A DNA stretch of 64,000 nt from a virus (IMGVR_UViG_3300031746_000004:41285-105284); one strand, 5' to 3'; numbered from the stretch's first letter, positions 7,352 through 15,566 are shown. Numbers and translations: made by a program. The notes: a model not told the origin generated them from the sequence alone.

Positions 7352-9204
7352 TCGCAGAAGCCCTTTTAGAAATTGCCAAAAAATCTACGACTGAATTTAT
7401 AGAAGATTCTAAAATTGATAAAGAAATTAAAGATGCTGCAAAGAAAATTGGGATTGAATTACCATCTCCAGATATTAGTATTTTTAAGACAGTATATGCA
7501 GAAATTGATAAAGTTAATTTGAATGGTGTAATCCTTCCTCGTAAAGCAGTTGAAGATGGATTAAAAACATTAATTTCTAAACAAGTAAATTTTGAACATG
7601 AAGGAGCAGGTCGTGTATGTGGATATACAATAGATGCAAAAATTAATGAAGATAAAATAGAAACAATCAATGTTTTTTTTAAATCTCTATTTTTTGACCA
7701 ATTTGATGAATTAAAAGAAAAAGTAAAATCTGGAGAAGCTGCGGTATCATTTGAGATTTGGAATAAAGACCCAGAAACAGGAGAGTCGGTAGTTAAAGAA
7801 TTAAAAAATGGTTTTAAAGAAATCTCACCAATTATTTTTCATGGTACGGGATTACTATTAATTAATTCACCTGCTTGCCCAAAGGCAAAGGTATTTCATC
7901 TTGTTGCGAATAAGGAAATTCAAGAAGCAGAAAAAATTGTTAATAAAATATTTGATGAGAATTTAATTTATGCTTCTTTTGCTATAACAGATTCAAAATG
8001 TAAAAACTGTGGTATTTGTATATGCGGAAAAGAAGTAAAAGTAATAATAAAACAGATAGAATCTAAAGAATGGATTTGCCCTTATTGTGAAAAAGAAATA
8101 GGGGAAAAAGAATTATTTTTGGATGAAAAAACCAATAAATGGTATCATCGACCTTGTCAAGAAAAGGGAGAAATAATTCTACCAAAAGAAACTGCAAAAG
8201 AAAAGGAGGAACAAAAAGTGGAATTAGAAAAATTATATGCTAACGTTACAAAAGAAGAAGATATTACTTTCGAAATTGCTATGACATTTTATTATTCTAC
8301 AGAGGAAGAGCAAAAAACATTGACAGAAGATGCTGCAAAATGGACTCGTAAGTTCATTAATAGCTTACCTGATTCAGCATTTGCTGCAATTGAACCTGCT
8401 TATCCTGAAAAATTAGAAGATAAAAATTGTAGACATCTTCCTCATCATAATGGCGAAGGTGATTTAGGGAAAGACAAATCAAATGCGAATTTAGATTTGC
8501 CCCATTATAAAAATGCTTTAGCAAGAGTAAGTCAAATTAAACCAGTTAGTGATTCTATTTCTGCCGAAGATTTAATAAATAAAGCAAGTTCTCATTTAGA
8601 AAGGCATAAGGATGTTTTAGAAAAATCTTCCGAAGAACCTAAGACTGAAGTTAAACCAGACGAAACCAAGCCAGTAGATGCTGGTGCTGAAACGAAACCT
8701 GTGGAAACTGAAGTCAAAAAAGAAATAGCACAACCTTTAGAAGTTATTGAACCAAAAATAGTAGTTAAAGTTACTCGTAGTTATACTGATGTTTCTGTAG
8801 ACACTTATGTCGATGGAACTCCATCTGGAACTTCTCAAGGAAAAACTACTTCAAAAATTATAACAGAGTATAAAGATGGAACTCAAGATGTGGTTGAATC
8901 AGAATCAGAATATAAAAGAAAATATGACCTTGCTGAGCTAGAAGAAGCAGTAAATTCTGCCAAAGCCGAAAAGGATACAGAAATTGCTACTTTGAAAGCT
9001 GAACAAGATAAAGTTTTACAAGAAAAAGATAAAGAAATTAATACTATCAAAATAGAACTTGAGCAGAAGTCTCAAGAGATTGAAAAGGCAAAAGTCGAAG
9101 ACAAAAAGACGGATGACCTTACTGTAGGTACTGTTGAAGTAAAAGATAATTATCAAACCAAAAGAGAAGGTATAGATAATAGAGCTTTTGGAAAAAAGAA
9201 ATAA
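7330..9204 (+). CDS. Prohead protease-scaffold fusion protein
   Basis: This 624-residue protein sits between portal and capsid genes. The N-terminal 200 residues fit a prohead protease of the assemblin/S78 type: candidate catalytic His in VNFEHEGAGR (H90) and Ser in SGEAAVSFEI (S140). A Cys cluster follows (CKNCGICICGK, CPYCEKEIG, HRPC). Next is a domain often seen in phage capsid polyproteins (LPDSAFAAIEP, HLPHHNGEG, LPHYKNALARV). The C-terminus is charged and helical, typical of scaffold. An internal start at 8218 would release the scaffold part alone. Protease assignment is by motif and position. Confidence 0.72.
   Translation: MQNDKKLIAEALLEIAKKSTTEFIEDSKIDKEIKDAAKKIGIELPSPDISIFKTVYAEIDKVNLNGVILPRKAVEDGLKTLISKQVNFEHEGAGRVCGYTIDAKINEDKIETINVFFKSLFFDQFDELKEKVKSGEAAVSFEIWNKDPETGESVVKELKNGFKEISPIIFHGTGLLLINSPACPKAKVFHLVANKEIQEAEKIVNKIFDENLIYASFAITDSKCKNCGICICGKEVKVIIKQIESKEWICPYCEKEIGEKELFLDEKTNKWYHRPCQEKGEIILPKETAKEKEEQKVELEKLYANVTKEEDITFEIAMTFYYSTEEEQKTLTEDAAKWTRKFINSLPDSAFAAIEPAYPEKLEDKNCRHLPHHNGEGDLGKDKSNANLDLPHYKNALARVSQIKPVSDSISAEDLINKASSHLERHKDVLEKSSEEPKTEVKPDETKPVDAGAETKPVETEVKKEIAQPLEVIEPKIVVKVTRSYTDVSVDTYVDGTPSGTSQGKTTSKIITEYKDGTQDVVESESEYKRKYDLAELEEAVNSAKAEKDTEIATLKAEQDKVLQEKDKEINTIKIELEQKSQEIEKAKVEDKKTDDLTVGTVEVKDNYQTKREGIDNRAFGKKK
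8218..9204 (+). CDS. Internal in-frame start: probable separate scaffold protein
   Basis: Inside the protease-scaffold gene, AAAGGAGGA at 8202-8210 lies seven bases before an in-frame GTG (codon 297). This is as strong a ribosome binding site as any in the window. Starting here gives a 328-residue protein containing the capsid-polyprotein domain and the helical scaffold tail but no protease. Lambda C/Nu3 and several other phages make scaffold the same way. The site is seen; its use is inferred. Confidence 0.65.
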   Translation: MELEKLYANVTKEEDITFEIAMTFYYSTEEEQKTLTEDAAKWTRKFINSLPDSAFAAIEPAYPEKLEDKNCRHLPHHNGEGDLGKDKSNANLDLPHYKNALARVSQIKPVSDSISAEDLINKASSHLERHKDVLEKSSEEPKTEVKPDETKPVDAGAETKPVETEVKKEIAQPLEVIEPKIVVKVTRSYTDVSVDTYVDGTPSGTSQGKTTSKIITEYKDGTQDVVESESEYKRKYDLAELEEAVNSAKAEKDTEIATLKAEQDKVLQEKDKEINTIKIELEQKSQEIEKAKVEDKKTDDLTVGTVEVKDNYQTKREGIDNRAFGKKK

Positions 9205-9207
9205 AAA

Positions 9208-9231
9208 AAGCAAAAGACATAAGTCTAGCTT
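9208..9231 (+). promoter_or_regulatory. Leader hairpin upstream of the capsid gene
   Basis: AAGC-AAA-AGAC-ATAA-GTCT-A-GCTT forms a two-part stem (4 bp plus 4 bp) in the 81-base gap before the capsid gene. The rest of the gap is A-rich and ends in an AGGAG site. A 5' leader hairpin can protect a strongly expressed mRNA from decay. The role is inferred. Confidence 0.45.
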
Positions 9232-9285
9232 AAAAAGATAGTAACAAAAAACGAAACAATCGATAAAAAAATAGGAGAAATAAAA

Positions 9286-10194
9286 ATGAGTGATAAAAGA
9301 GTGGATTTAGAAATAGCAAGATTAATCGGGCAACCTATTAATCCAAATCTGCCTTCGCCATTGGCGTTGACAGAGGCTTGTAACGTCGAAGCAGCAGCTC
9401 CTGGAGAAGAAATTAAAGCATTTACAGGTGATACTAGTGATATAGATGACATTTATACTGCAGACGCAGATGGTAAATTAACGATTCATAAATGTACTCC
9501 AGTTACACCCGCTGCAGTTACTTGGGTTGGTTTACAGTCATTGTTAGAGTATGTATTAATTAATGATGTACTTCCTAGCGAAGACCAGGGTGCATTAGCA
9601 AGAAAGAAAGCTGGAATTACTAGAGCTATGGATAAACAAGAAGTAAAATTAGTTTGTGATGCCGCGTTGGGAGTAGTTTCTCAGAGAGTAACAGCAGAAG
9701 CTGGTAAAGATGTTCTTCATCGTATTATACAATTAAAGCAAAAAGTTGGAGTTTATGGTGATAATTTTGTACTTTTAGTTGGCACAGACATTGCAGATGC
9801 AATCGATACTTATGACATTGATTATGTTACTACACATGAATATAAAATAGGTATTAAAGATGTATTAGCTAATTTGGGAATTACAGTTATAAAAATAGTT
9901 GGCGAAGTTAATGGTGCAGTAATTTTAGGTGCTAAGAAAGGTATTTTAGTAGCTAGAAATTCTATGTTAGCTGAAGGTAGACCTATTTATTTTCTTAGAC
10001 GTTCAATTAGTCCTGAAATTGCAGCTCAGATGGGAATCGAAAGTGGCGTGAGATTAATTTCCGTTGCTCAAGTTCCTACAATTATAGATACTAAGAATAC
10101 ATTAGGTTATGGATGTTTTGGTTATGAAAGTTTTATGTTAGTTATAACAAACTATAGAGCAATTGCTACTATGGTAGACTTATTAGCTGCATAA
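9286..10194 (+). CDS. Major capsid protein (probable)
   Basis: The 302-residue product starts after an AGGAG site. It lies directly after the protease-scaffold gene and before the neck genes. It has an acidic beta-rich N-terminal region, a central helix (ALARKKAGITRAMDKQEVKL) and a C-terminal part rich in V/I/A (GAVILGAKKGILVARNSML, ESFMLVITNYRAIA). This suits an HK97-like capsid fold and size, but no short motif proves it. Hairpins flank the gene on both sides, which fits very high expression. Confidence 0.75.
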   Translation: MSDKRVDLEIARLIGQPINPNLPSPLALTEACNVEAAAPGEEIKAFTGDTSDIDDIYTADADGKLTIHKCTPVTPAAVTWVGLQSLLEYVLINDVLPSEDQGALARKKAGITRAMDKQEVKLVCDAALGVVSQRVTAEAGKDVLHRIIQLKQKVGVYGDNFVLLVGTDIADAIDTYDIDYVTTHEYKIGIKDVLANLGITVIKIVGEVNGAVILGAKKGILVARNSMLAEGRPIYFLRRSISPEIAAQMGIESGVRLISVAQVPTIIDTKNTLGYGCFGYESFMLVITNYRAIATMVDLLAA

Positions 10195-10209
10195 TCTTTA
10201 GATAAAAAA

Positions 10210-10237
10210 GAGGGGGATAGGTAAAACCTTCTCCCTC
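10210..10237 (+). terminator. 3' hairpin after the capsid gene
   Basis: GAGGGGGATAGGT pairs with ACCTTCTCCCTC through a stem with one bulge and a three-base loop, followed by CCATAAAATT and no T tract. Its placement (stop, A-rich spacer, GA-rich stem, then CCC-A-rich) matches the hairpins after the 321 gene and the major tail gene. Confidence 0.6.
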
Positions 10238-10260
10238 CCATAAAATTACTAAAGAAAAAA

Positions 10261-10752
10261 ATGATTAAGAAATTAAATAAAACTAATATACAAGATATTT
10301 ATGAATTTGTTTCTAAAGTTAAAGATAAAGAAGAAGATTTTTATATTACAGAAAATAAACAAAGAAAATTTCTAAAAGAAAATTTTAAGTTAATAGAAAA
10401 AATTTTAAAGTATCAAGAAGTATATGGTAAAATAGAAAAAGATAATATAAAAGCAATTTTTATTATATATAAAGAAAAAGGATTTAGACCTTATTTAAAA
10501 ATTTTAGGCGAAACTACGGAAGATAGTTTAGATTTAATTAAATTTATAAAATGGAATTTTTCAGAATTGGAAGTATATTGTAAATTAAAAAAATATAATC
10601 CATTAACACAAAAATTACAAAGAGAAGGATTTTTTCCTATAGGAAGTAGAGGAAAAGAGATATTGTTAATTAAAAAAAGTTATAAGACTAATAAAATAGT
10701 AGCAAAGGATAAAGGAGAAGAAGATGGATACAATAATAGAAAAGATTCGTAA
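10261..10752 (+). CDS. Unknown protein, possibly GNAT-like fold
   Basis: The 163-residue Lys-rich protein has FIIYKEKGFRPYLKILGET and later LKKYNPLTQKLQREGFFP followed by SRGKEILLIKK. The alternation resembles the second half of a GNAT acetyltransferase (a helix after NPL, then a terminal strand), but no acetyl-CoA loop is clear. It sits between capsid and connector genes and overlaps the next start by 29 bases. I cannot assign a function. Confidence 0.7.
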   Translation: MIKKLNKTNIQDIYEFVSKVKDKEEDFYITENKQRKFLKENFKLIEKILKYQEVYGKIEKDNIKAIFIIYKEKGFRPYLKILGETTEDSLDLIKFIKWNFSELEVYCKLKKYNPLTQKLQREGFFPIGSRGKEILLIKKSYKTNKIVAKDKGEEDGYNNRKDS

Positions 10753-11329
10753 TCTCATTGAAGATATATTAATAACTACTGGAAGAGATGTGTTTCAATA
10801 CGAATCTATAACTTCATCAAAGATTTTTACATTAACAGAAAGTAATATCTCTGTTTCTACAATAATAGTTTATAAAAATGGAATAGTTTGGGCAGGAACT
10901 AATTATTCTTATTCAACCACTACAGGAAAATTAACAGTAACGGGTACTTTAGTGGTAGGAGATTCATTAGAGATTATTTACTCATATTATGCTAAATATT
11001 CGGATAACGAATTAAGAGGATGGATTAGAGCAACATTATCTTATATTTCTGTAGAAAAATATAGAACATTTGTAGCAAAAAGTGATAATATAATTTTTCC
11101 TACTCCATCTGAACCTGAATCTAATTTAATAGCAGTTATTGCTGCAATTTTAATAAAAGGAGATATAAGACAATATCGTACACCTGAAATAACTATTAAT
11201 TTTGAACCTTCGGAATCTAAAGAAAAAAAGATTAGAAGAGCAGTTAGACAATTTAAAACTAGTTATGGAATTTTAGATTATGTTCAAATGGATAAAAAAA
11301 TAGTAGAAGTAGTTGACCAAGATATTTAA
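10724..11329 (+). CDS. Head-tail connector (probable)
   Basis: The 201-residue protein is first of five short neck-type genes between capsid and major tail protein. It has a beta-rich insert (IIVYKNGIVWAGTNYSYST, VGDSLEIIYSYYA) and helices around it (ELRGWIRATLSYISVEKYR). This is the usual slot and size of an adaptor that docks under the portal. Assignment rests mainly on synteny. A GGAGAAG site precedes the start, within the end of the previous gene. Confidence 0.6.
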   Translation: MDTIIEKIRNLIEDILITTGRDVFQYESITSSKIFTLTESNISVSTIIVYKNGIVWAGTNYSYSTTTGKLTVTGTLVVGDSLEIIYSYYAKYSDNELRGWIRATLSYISVEKYRTFVAKSDNIIFPTPSEPESNLIAVIAAILIKGDIRQYRTPEITINFEPSESKEKKIRRAVRQFKTSYGILDYVQMDKKIVEVVDQDI

Positions 11330-11344
11330 TTAAGAAGGATTGCA

Positions 11345-11722
11345 ATGAATAAAAGAATAAATTTATTTGGTATTTTAAAAAATGAAAACAAACTCTCTAC
11401 TTTACTAGTCTATTCTGCTCAGGAAGTAACATTAGACCCGTACGAACGAAACACAGAAAAGAAATTTAACAATCCTTTACCAATTAAAGCATTGGTAAGG
11501 CAAATTTCTCAAGAATCTTTACGTTGGAAGTATTATGGTATGATTCCTTCAAAATCGATTGAGGTCATAGCAGAATTAAAATATGAAACTTTATTTAAAA
11601 CAGCAGATAAAATTAAATATAATGAAGAATATTATAAATGTTGGAAAGATGATAGTCAAAATTTTATGATAACTAAAAGAAATGATTACATTTTAGTTAT
11701 ATTAGGAATAAAAAATGATTAG
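11345..11722 (+). CDS. Head-closure-type neck protein (probable)
   Basis: This 125-residue beta-rich protein follows an AGAAGG site and overlaps the next gene by eight bases. Second position in the neck cluster and the small beta-barrel-like pattern (LPIKALVRQIS, SIEVIAELKYETLF, ILVILGIKND) fit a stopper or head-closure protein. There is no diagnostic motif. Confidence 0.55.
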   Translation: MNKRINLFGILKNENKLSTLLVYSAQEVTLDPYERNTEKKFNNPLPIKALVRQISQESLRWKYYGMIPSKSIEVIAELKYETLFKTADKIKYNEEYYKCWKDDSQNFMITKRNDYILVILGIKND

Positions 11723-12380
11723 AATAAGTGTAGATTGGAAGGGAGAAAAAGGGTTAGATAATTTAATACGATATATAGAAAATAATACTCTATATTTTGA
11801 AGCACAAGAAGGAATTAGAGTTTTGGGTCATCATACTGCCGATAAAATGAGACAAGTTATCAATTCCGAAAGAAAAAGACCAGATAAAGGAACTCATAGA
11901 TTAGAAAATTCTATTACCGCAGAAACTATATCTACTACAGGTGGAGTAGAAATAGGAATAGGTAGAATTTCTAAAATGACTGAAGAAGCACCTTATTGGG
12001 AAGTTTTAGATAGGGGCGGATATGTTCCAAATTATGGTAATTTAGTTCCTTTAGGAGCTTTTATTCCTGGAGAACCCATACCCAATCCAAAAAATTTTAG
12101 ACAAGGAAATTGGGAAGTAGGAGAAGGAAAATATACTTTTAGAGCAACCAGACCAATCGAAGGAATTGATTATGTAGGAAAATCGATTCGCCATTTAGAT
12201 TCTGAACTAAAAGAAATGATAACTAAATTAGGTGGAAGTTGGTTAGAAGGAATGGAAAAAATTTCTGTAACTTTTGTAGGTATTCAGCAAGGTTATGGAA
12301 ATATACCTAATGTTACTTTAGTTAATTTACCTAATAAATCAACTGTAGCATTTGACCCTACAAAACATAAGATAGTTTAA
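11715..12380 (+). CDS. HK97 gp10-like neck/tail-completion protein (probable)
   Basis: The 221-residue protein starts with a long helical segment (KGEKGLDNLIRYIENNT, LGHHTADKMRQVINSE) followed by TGRLENS-like strands (THRLENSITAE) and a YWEVLDRGG motif. This arrangement is common in gp10-type neck proteins, where a Y..-hydrophobic-E-G-G segment is typical. The gene is translation-coupled to the preceding neck gene. Confidence 0.62.
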   Translation: MIRISVDWKGEKGLDNLIRYIENNTLYFEAQEGIRVLGHHTADKMRQVINSERKRPDKGTHRLENSITAETISTTGGVEIGIGRISKMTEEAPYWEVLDRGGYVPNYGNLVPLGAFIPGEPIPNPKNFRQGNWEVGEGKYTFRATRPIEGIDYVGKSIRHLDSELKEMITKLGGSWLEGMEKISVTFVGIQQGYGNIPNVTLVNLPNKSTVAFDPTKHKIV

Positions 12381-12393
12381 TGGAGAAATAATA

Positions 12394-12864
12394 ATGGCTA
12401 CTTACAGGCAAATTCGTAATTGCGAGGCTAGCTTAATCGATTGGCTTACAGAAAAACTTGAAGATGGTGGCTGGGTCGGAATCAGAGTAGAAAAATCTTT
12501 TGCCGAAATTTATAAAGGAACTTTACCAGCTATTTGTATTAATTTAATTGAAACAAGACTTGAGAAGTTAGAGATTGGGTCGAAAACTAATCTAAAATAT
12601 TATACTATAACTATTCGCATCTTCGGAACCTCAGATGGAATTCGTTGTGATTTAGCAAGTTTTTTGACAGATTTATTAGAGGATGATATAAATTATTATT
12701 CTTATGTTATTACCAATGGAGAAGTTGCTTCTAAAGATTTAACAGGAAAAATAGTTATAAGAACAATTACAAGAATGGAAAAAGAATTAACCAATACTGA
12801 AGGATTAGCTAAAGAAGATAAATATAGACATCTTATTGAATTTATTTGTTTTGTAGCTAAATAG
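12394..12864 (+). CDS. Tail terminator/completion protein (probable)
   Basis: The 156-residue alpha/beta protein begins RNCEASLIDWLTEKLE and contains PAICINLIETRLEKLEIG, YYTITIRIFG and a terminal strand (YRHLIEFICFVAK). That is the shape of minor tail proteins that cap the tail tube. It is the last neck gene before the major tail protein region and follows a GGAG site. Confidence 0.6.
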   Translation: MATYRQIRNCEASLIDWLTEKLEDGGWVGIRVEKSFAEIYKGTLPAICINLIETRLEKLEIGSKTNLKYYTITIRIFGTSDGIRCDLASFLTDLLEDDINYYSYVITNGEVASKDLTGKIVIRTITRMEKELTNTEGLAKEDKYRHLIEFICFVAK

Positions 12865-12873
12865 GAGAATAAT

Positions 12874-13077
12874 ATGAATTGGTTAGCTAATTTAGGAATA
12901 GGATTTTCTATTATTACAGCTATTATTAACGTTTCAGTTTTAATAGCAATGAAATTTAACGACTTACATCACGTTCAAAAAGATTTAGATGAAATAAAAG
13001 AAGATTTAAAATGTTTTAGAGATAAATTTATAAAATTAGATGAAAGAGTTGCTCATATTGAAGGAAAATTAGAATAA
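12874..13077 (+). CDS. Small membrane-anchored coiled-coil protein
   Basis: This 67-residue protein has one N-terminal membrane segment (residues about 5-26, GIGFSIITAIINVSVLIAM) followed by a charged coiled coil (KDLDEIKEDLKCFRDKF, LDERVAHIEGKLE). The shape resembles hemolysin XhlA-type or accessory holin proteins, so a lysis-related role is possible. No endolysin is next to it, and I leave the function open. GGAG site eight bases before the ATG. Confidence 0.65.
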   Translation: MNWLANLGIGFSIITAIINVSVLIAMKFNDLHHVQKDLDEIKEDLKCFRDKFIKLDERVAHIEGKLE

Positions 13078-13135
13078 ATTAAAATAAAAAGATAAGTTTT
13101 TGTGAGGAAAATAGTAATAGTAAGTTGAGTAACAA

Positions 13136-13156
13136 ATTCTGTAAAGAAGACAGAAT
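13136..13156 (+). promoter_or_regulatory. Leader hairpin upstream of the major tail gene
   Basis: ATTCTGT and ACAGAAT form a perfect 7-bp stem with a seven-base loop in the 118-base gap before the major tail gene. The rest of the gap holds no ORF of note and ends in an AAAGGAGGA site. Like the hairpin before the capsid gene, it may stabilise the mRNA 5' end. Confidence 0.45.
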
Positions 13157-13195
13157 GAAACCAAATCATTAACAAATCAAAGGAGGATTTAAAAG

Positions 13196-14416
13196 ATGAT
13201 ACCTAGTAAATTTTGCAAGCCGAGAATTTTTCCAGCAAACTCAGCAAGAGTCCCTGAGCAGTGTGACAGAATACAGGATATAGGCATGGACTTGACTTTA
13301 AACAGAGAAAAACAGCATGAAATCGGTAGAGTTGGTATTTTAGCTTATAAGGAAGGAACTCCAGCATTAGCTTATTCAATGAGACAATTTGAATTTGGTG
13401 ATATGGCTCTTTGGTATGCCATGGCTAATAAAGCAGGAACTCCTAATTATGTTAGTTTAGATGATTTCAAAACCAATACTTTTGACATTGCTGCATTTTT
13501 AACAGATGATAACGATACATTTAGAGGAACAATAGTTCTTCCTAAATTAAGAGTTAATGGATTTTCTATTAATATCGGAGACCCAGATGCTATAGTTGAA
13601 AGAAATTTTGATTTAGTTGGCGAAGATAAAAAATTATTAGACGAAAAATATTATGCTTATGATTCGTTAGCAGTAATAGATGCAGACCCAATACAAACAT
13701 TAACATTAGACCCAATAGCTGTAGAATATGCAACTGGAAAATTTGTTTCTAAAGTTTTAAGAGTAAGAGCAGGTGCAGTTAGTGAATTGGAAGAAGATGC
13801 TACTTCTACCTATGACGCAAATACTTGGAGATACTCTGCAGGTGCTGTAATTGTTCAAACATGCGAAAATGGTGATTTAATAAAAGTTTATTATGTTTCT
13901 TCAACTGCTTATGATACACTTTGGACAGACCATAATGAACCAAGTTATTCTAACTTTTTATTGGCAGATTCTTGTACAATTCTTATGAAAGTAGGTGTTG
14001 GAGATGCTGCAAAAATTTACCGTTTACAATCTGTAGGAACGGATATTGCTTTTGAAAGAGCTGATTATAAAGAAATAGGTAATAGTGAAATAGTTCTTCG
14101 TGGTTCTAAAACAGAAACTGTAACAATCGCATTAAATAAATTTGCTGAAGATTTAACTCTTGAAAGAATCTTAGCAGGCGGTGGTACAGATGTTTTAATC
14201 GACCCTAGAGATTTTGTTGACACTATTCAACTTAGAATAGAAGTCTATGAGGATAAAACAAAAGAAACATTTAAAATTGGTTATTTAATGACAGGACTTA
14301 CCCCCACTACATTAGGTACAACTCAGGCGGTAGAAGATTATCAAGTAAGAACAACTAATTTGGAAGGGGCTAACTGTAAAATATCTCATCTTATTGCACA
14401 ATTAGCCTGGTTATAA
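13196..14416 (+). CDS. Major tail (tube) protein (probable)
   Basis: The 406-residue product has the strongest ribosome binding site of the tail module (AAAGGAGGATTTAAAAGATG). It sits where the tail tube gene is expected, after the tail terminator and before chaperones and tape measure. The sequence is beta-rich and acidic with repeated DNDTFRGTIVLPKLRVNGF-type strands, and a middle part (about 190-270) could be an extra domain. A tail sheath is an alternative, but no sheath signature or second tube gene was seen. Hairpins lie on both sides. Confidence 0.62.
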   Translation: MIPSKFCKPRIFPANSARVPEQCDRIQDIGMDLTLNREKQHEIGRVGILAYKEGTPALAYSMRQFEFGDMALWYAMANKAGTPNYVSLDDFKTNTFDIAAFLTDDNDTFRGTIVLPKLRVNGFSINIGDPDAIVERNFDLVGEDKKLLDEKYYAYDSLAVIDADPIQTLTLDPIAVEYATGKFVSKVLRVRAGAVSELEEDATSTYDANTWRYSAGAVIVQTCENGDLIKVYYVSSTAYDTLWTDHNEPSYSNFLLADSCTILMKVGVGDAAKIYRLQSVGTDIAFERADYKEIGNSEIVLRGSKTETVTIALNKFAEDLTLERILAGGGTDVLIDPRDFVDTIQLRIEVYEDKTKETFKIGYLMTGLTPTTLGTTQAVEDYQVRTTNLEGANCKISHLIAQLAWL

Positions 14417-14438
14417 AATAATAATTGAAATGAAATAC

Positions 14439-14474
14439 GAAGGAGAGAATCTCTTTCTTGAGAAACTCTCCTTC
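14439..14474 (+). terminator. 3' hairpin after the major tail gene
   Basis: GAAGGAGAG and CTCTCCTTC form a perfect 9-bp stem, with an inner TCTC/GAGA stem around a TTTCTT loop. It is followed by CCAAAATTG, not a T tract. It belongs to the same placement class as the hairpins at 803 and 10210. Confidence 0.65.
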
Positions 14475-14551
14475 CCAAAATTGTAATAAATGTAAGGTAA
14501 GGAAAATGAATAAAAAAGAAAGTAAAAATAATTCAATTATAATACACGCAG

Positions 14552-14600
14552 AGAGGAAACTAACGCCTATCGTATATGAAAGGTCTGTTTCCTCTTTTTT
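14552..14600 (+). terminator. Rho-independent terminator between major tail gene and HNH gene
   Basis: AGAGGAAAC pairs with GTTTCCTCT (9 bp) across a 26-base loop that can form a small inner CCT/AGG stem; the stem runs straight into six T residues. This is the only canonical terminator found in the plus-strand half. A TATAAT at 14538-14543 lies just upstream without a clear -35 box, so a short transcript starting there and ending here is possible but unproven. The rest of the 200-base gap carries no gene. Confidence 0.65.
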
Positions 14601-14616
14601 GCTTTATGGAGAATAG

Positions 14617-15345
14617 ATGCAATTTAAATTTTGCTCAGAATGTAAAACGAGAAAATCTATAAATCAATTTCATAAATGTATTAGAGATGGAATATCTAGT
14701 TGGTGTAAAGAATGTTATAAAGAATATTATATATTGCATAAAGAAGAAATAAAGAAATATAAAGTGAAACATTATCAAATTCATAAAGAAGAAATTAGAG
14801 AAAAACACAAAGAATATCAAAGGATTCATATAAAAGAAATTAAACAAAAGCACCACGACTATTGGTTAATAAACAAAAAACAATTAAGACAAAAACAAAT
14901 AAATTACAACATAACTAATCGAGATAAAATTAAGCAGTATCAACATAATTGGTATATAAAACATAAAGAAAAAATAATAAAACGACAAATCGATAATGAG
15001 AAAAGCAAATATAAAACAGATATTTGCTTTAGAATTTTAAAAAATTTAAGAGTCCGAATAAGATTGGCATTAAAAGGCAATCTCAAATCCGAAATTACTA
15101 TGAAGTTATTGGGTTGTAGTATTAAATTTTTTAGAAATTATTATGAATCTAAATTTACCAAAGGTATGTCTTGGACAAAAGTAATGAATGGAGAAATCCA
15201 CTGCGACCATATCAAACCCTGTGCTTCGTTTGATTTATCTAAACCAAGCGAGCAAAAGAAATGTTTTAATTACACTAATCTTCAACCTCTATGGGCAATT
15301 GATAATTTAAGAAAAAATAAGAAGGAATTTATATGCAGCCAATAA
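14617..15345 (+). CDS. HNH homing endonuclease, Lys/Tyr-repeat type
   Basis: The 242-residue protein starts with a zinc module (FCSECKTRKSINQFHKC, WCKECYKEY). Then come repeated basic helical units of the form HKEEI-x-K-x-KxYx (residues about 40-115), probably lying along DNA. The C-terminal nuclease core has ITMKLLGCSIKFFRNYYESKF, HCDHIKPCASFDLSKP and CFNYTNLQPLWAIDNLRKNK, an HNH variant with a DHI catalytic motif. It overlaps the next gene by 13 bases, and its codons AAG AAG GAA provide that gene's ribosome binding site. A related gene is at 15919. Confidence 0.85.
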   Translation: MQFKFCSECKTRKSINQFHKCIRDGISSWCKECYKEYYILHKEEIKKYKVKHYQIHKEEIREKHKEYQRIHIKEIKQKHHDYWLINKKQLRQKQINYNITNRDKIKQYQHNWYIKHKEKIIKRQIDNEKSKYKTDICFRILKNLRVRIRLALKGNLKSEITMKLLGCSIKFFRNYYESKFTKGMSWTKVMNGEIHCDHIKPCASFDLSKPSEQKKCFNYTNLQPLWAIDNLRKNKKEFICSQ

Positions 15346-15566
15346 GTTTATTAACGAAGGGTTTAATTTCTCAAAAAGGAGAAATAATAAATAATTATTT
15401 CTTCCCATTTCAAATTTCTATAGATTATGGTTCTAAAATAATTGAAGTATTATTAGAAGATGTTAATTTATTAGTAGAAATAGAACAAGAAGCAGTAATA
15501 GTCGAAGCAGGACAAGAAGATTTAACAGTAGAAATTGAAACTATAAATGTAGAAGTAACTATTTAA
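15333..15566 (+). CDS. Small acidic beta-rich tail-region protein
   Basis: The 77-residue product is almost all alternating hydrophobic and acidic residues in its second half (VLLEDVNLLVEIEQEAVIVEA, then VEIETINVEVTI), suggesting a beta repeat. Its start lies within the HNH gene upstream. No family is recognised. Being between virion genes, it is probably structural. Confidence 0.6.
   Translation: MQPISLLTKGLISQKGEIINNYFFPFQISIDYGSKIIEVLLEDVNLLVEIEQEAVIVEAGQEDLTVEIETINVEVTI

Noticed and set aside
12874-13077. Firm holin assignment
   Set aside because: The one-span plus coiled-coil shape fits, but no endolysin is nearby and tail-region proteins can look alike.
13196-14416. Tail sheath protein
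   Set aside because: Size alone would allow it, but no separate tube gene, baseplate wedge or gp25-like gene is present in the tail region, so a tube protein is more likely.
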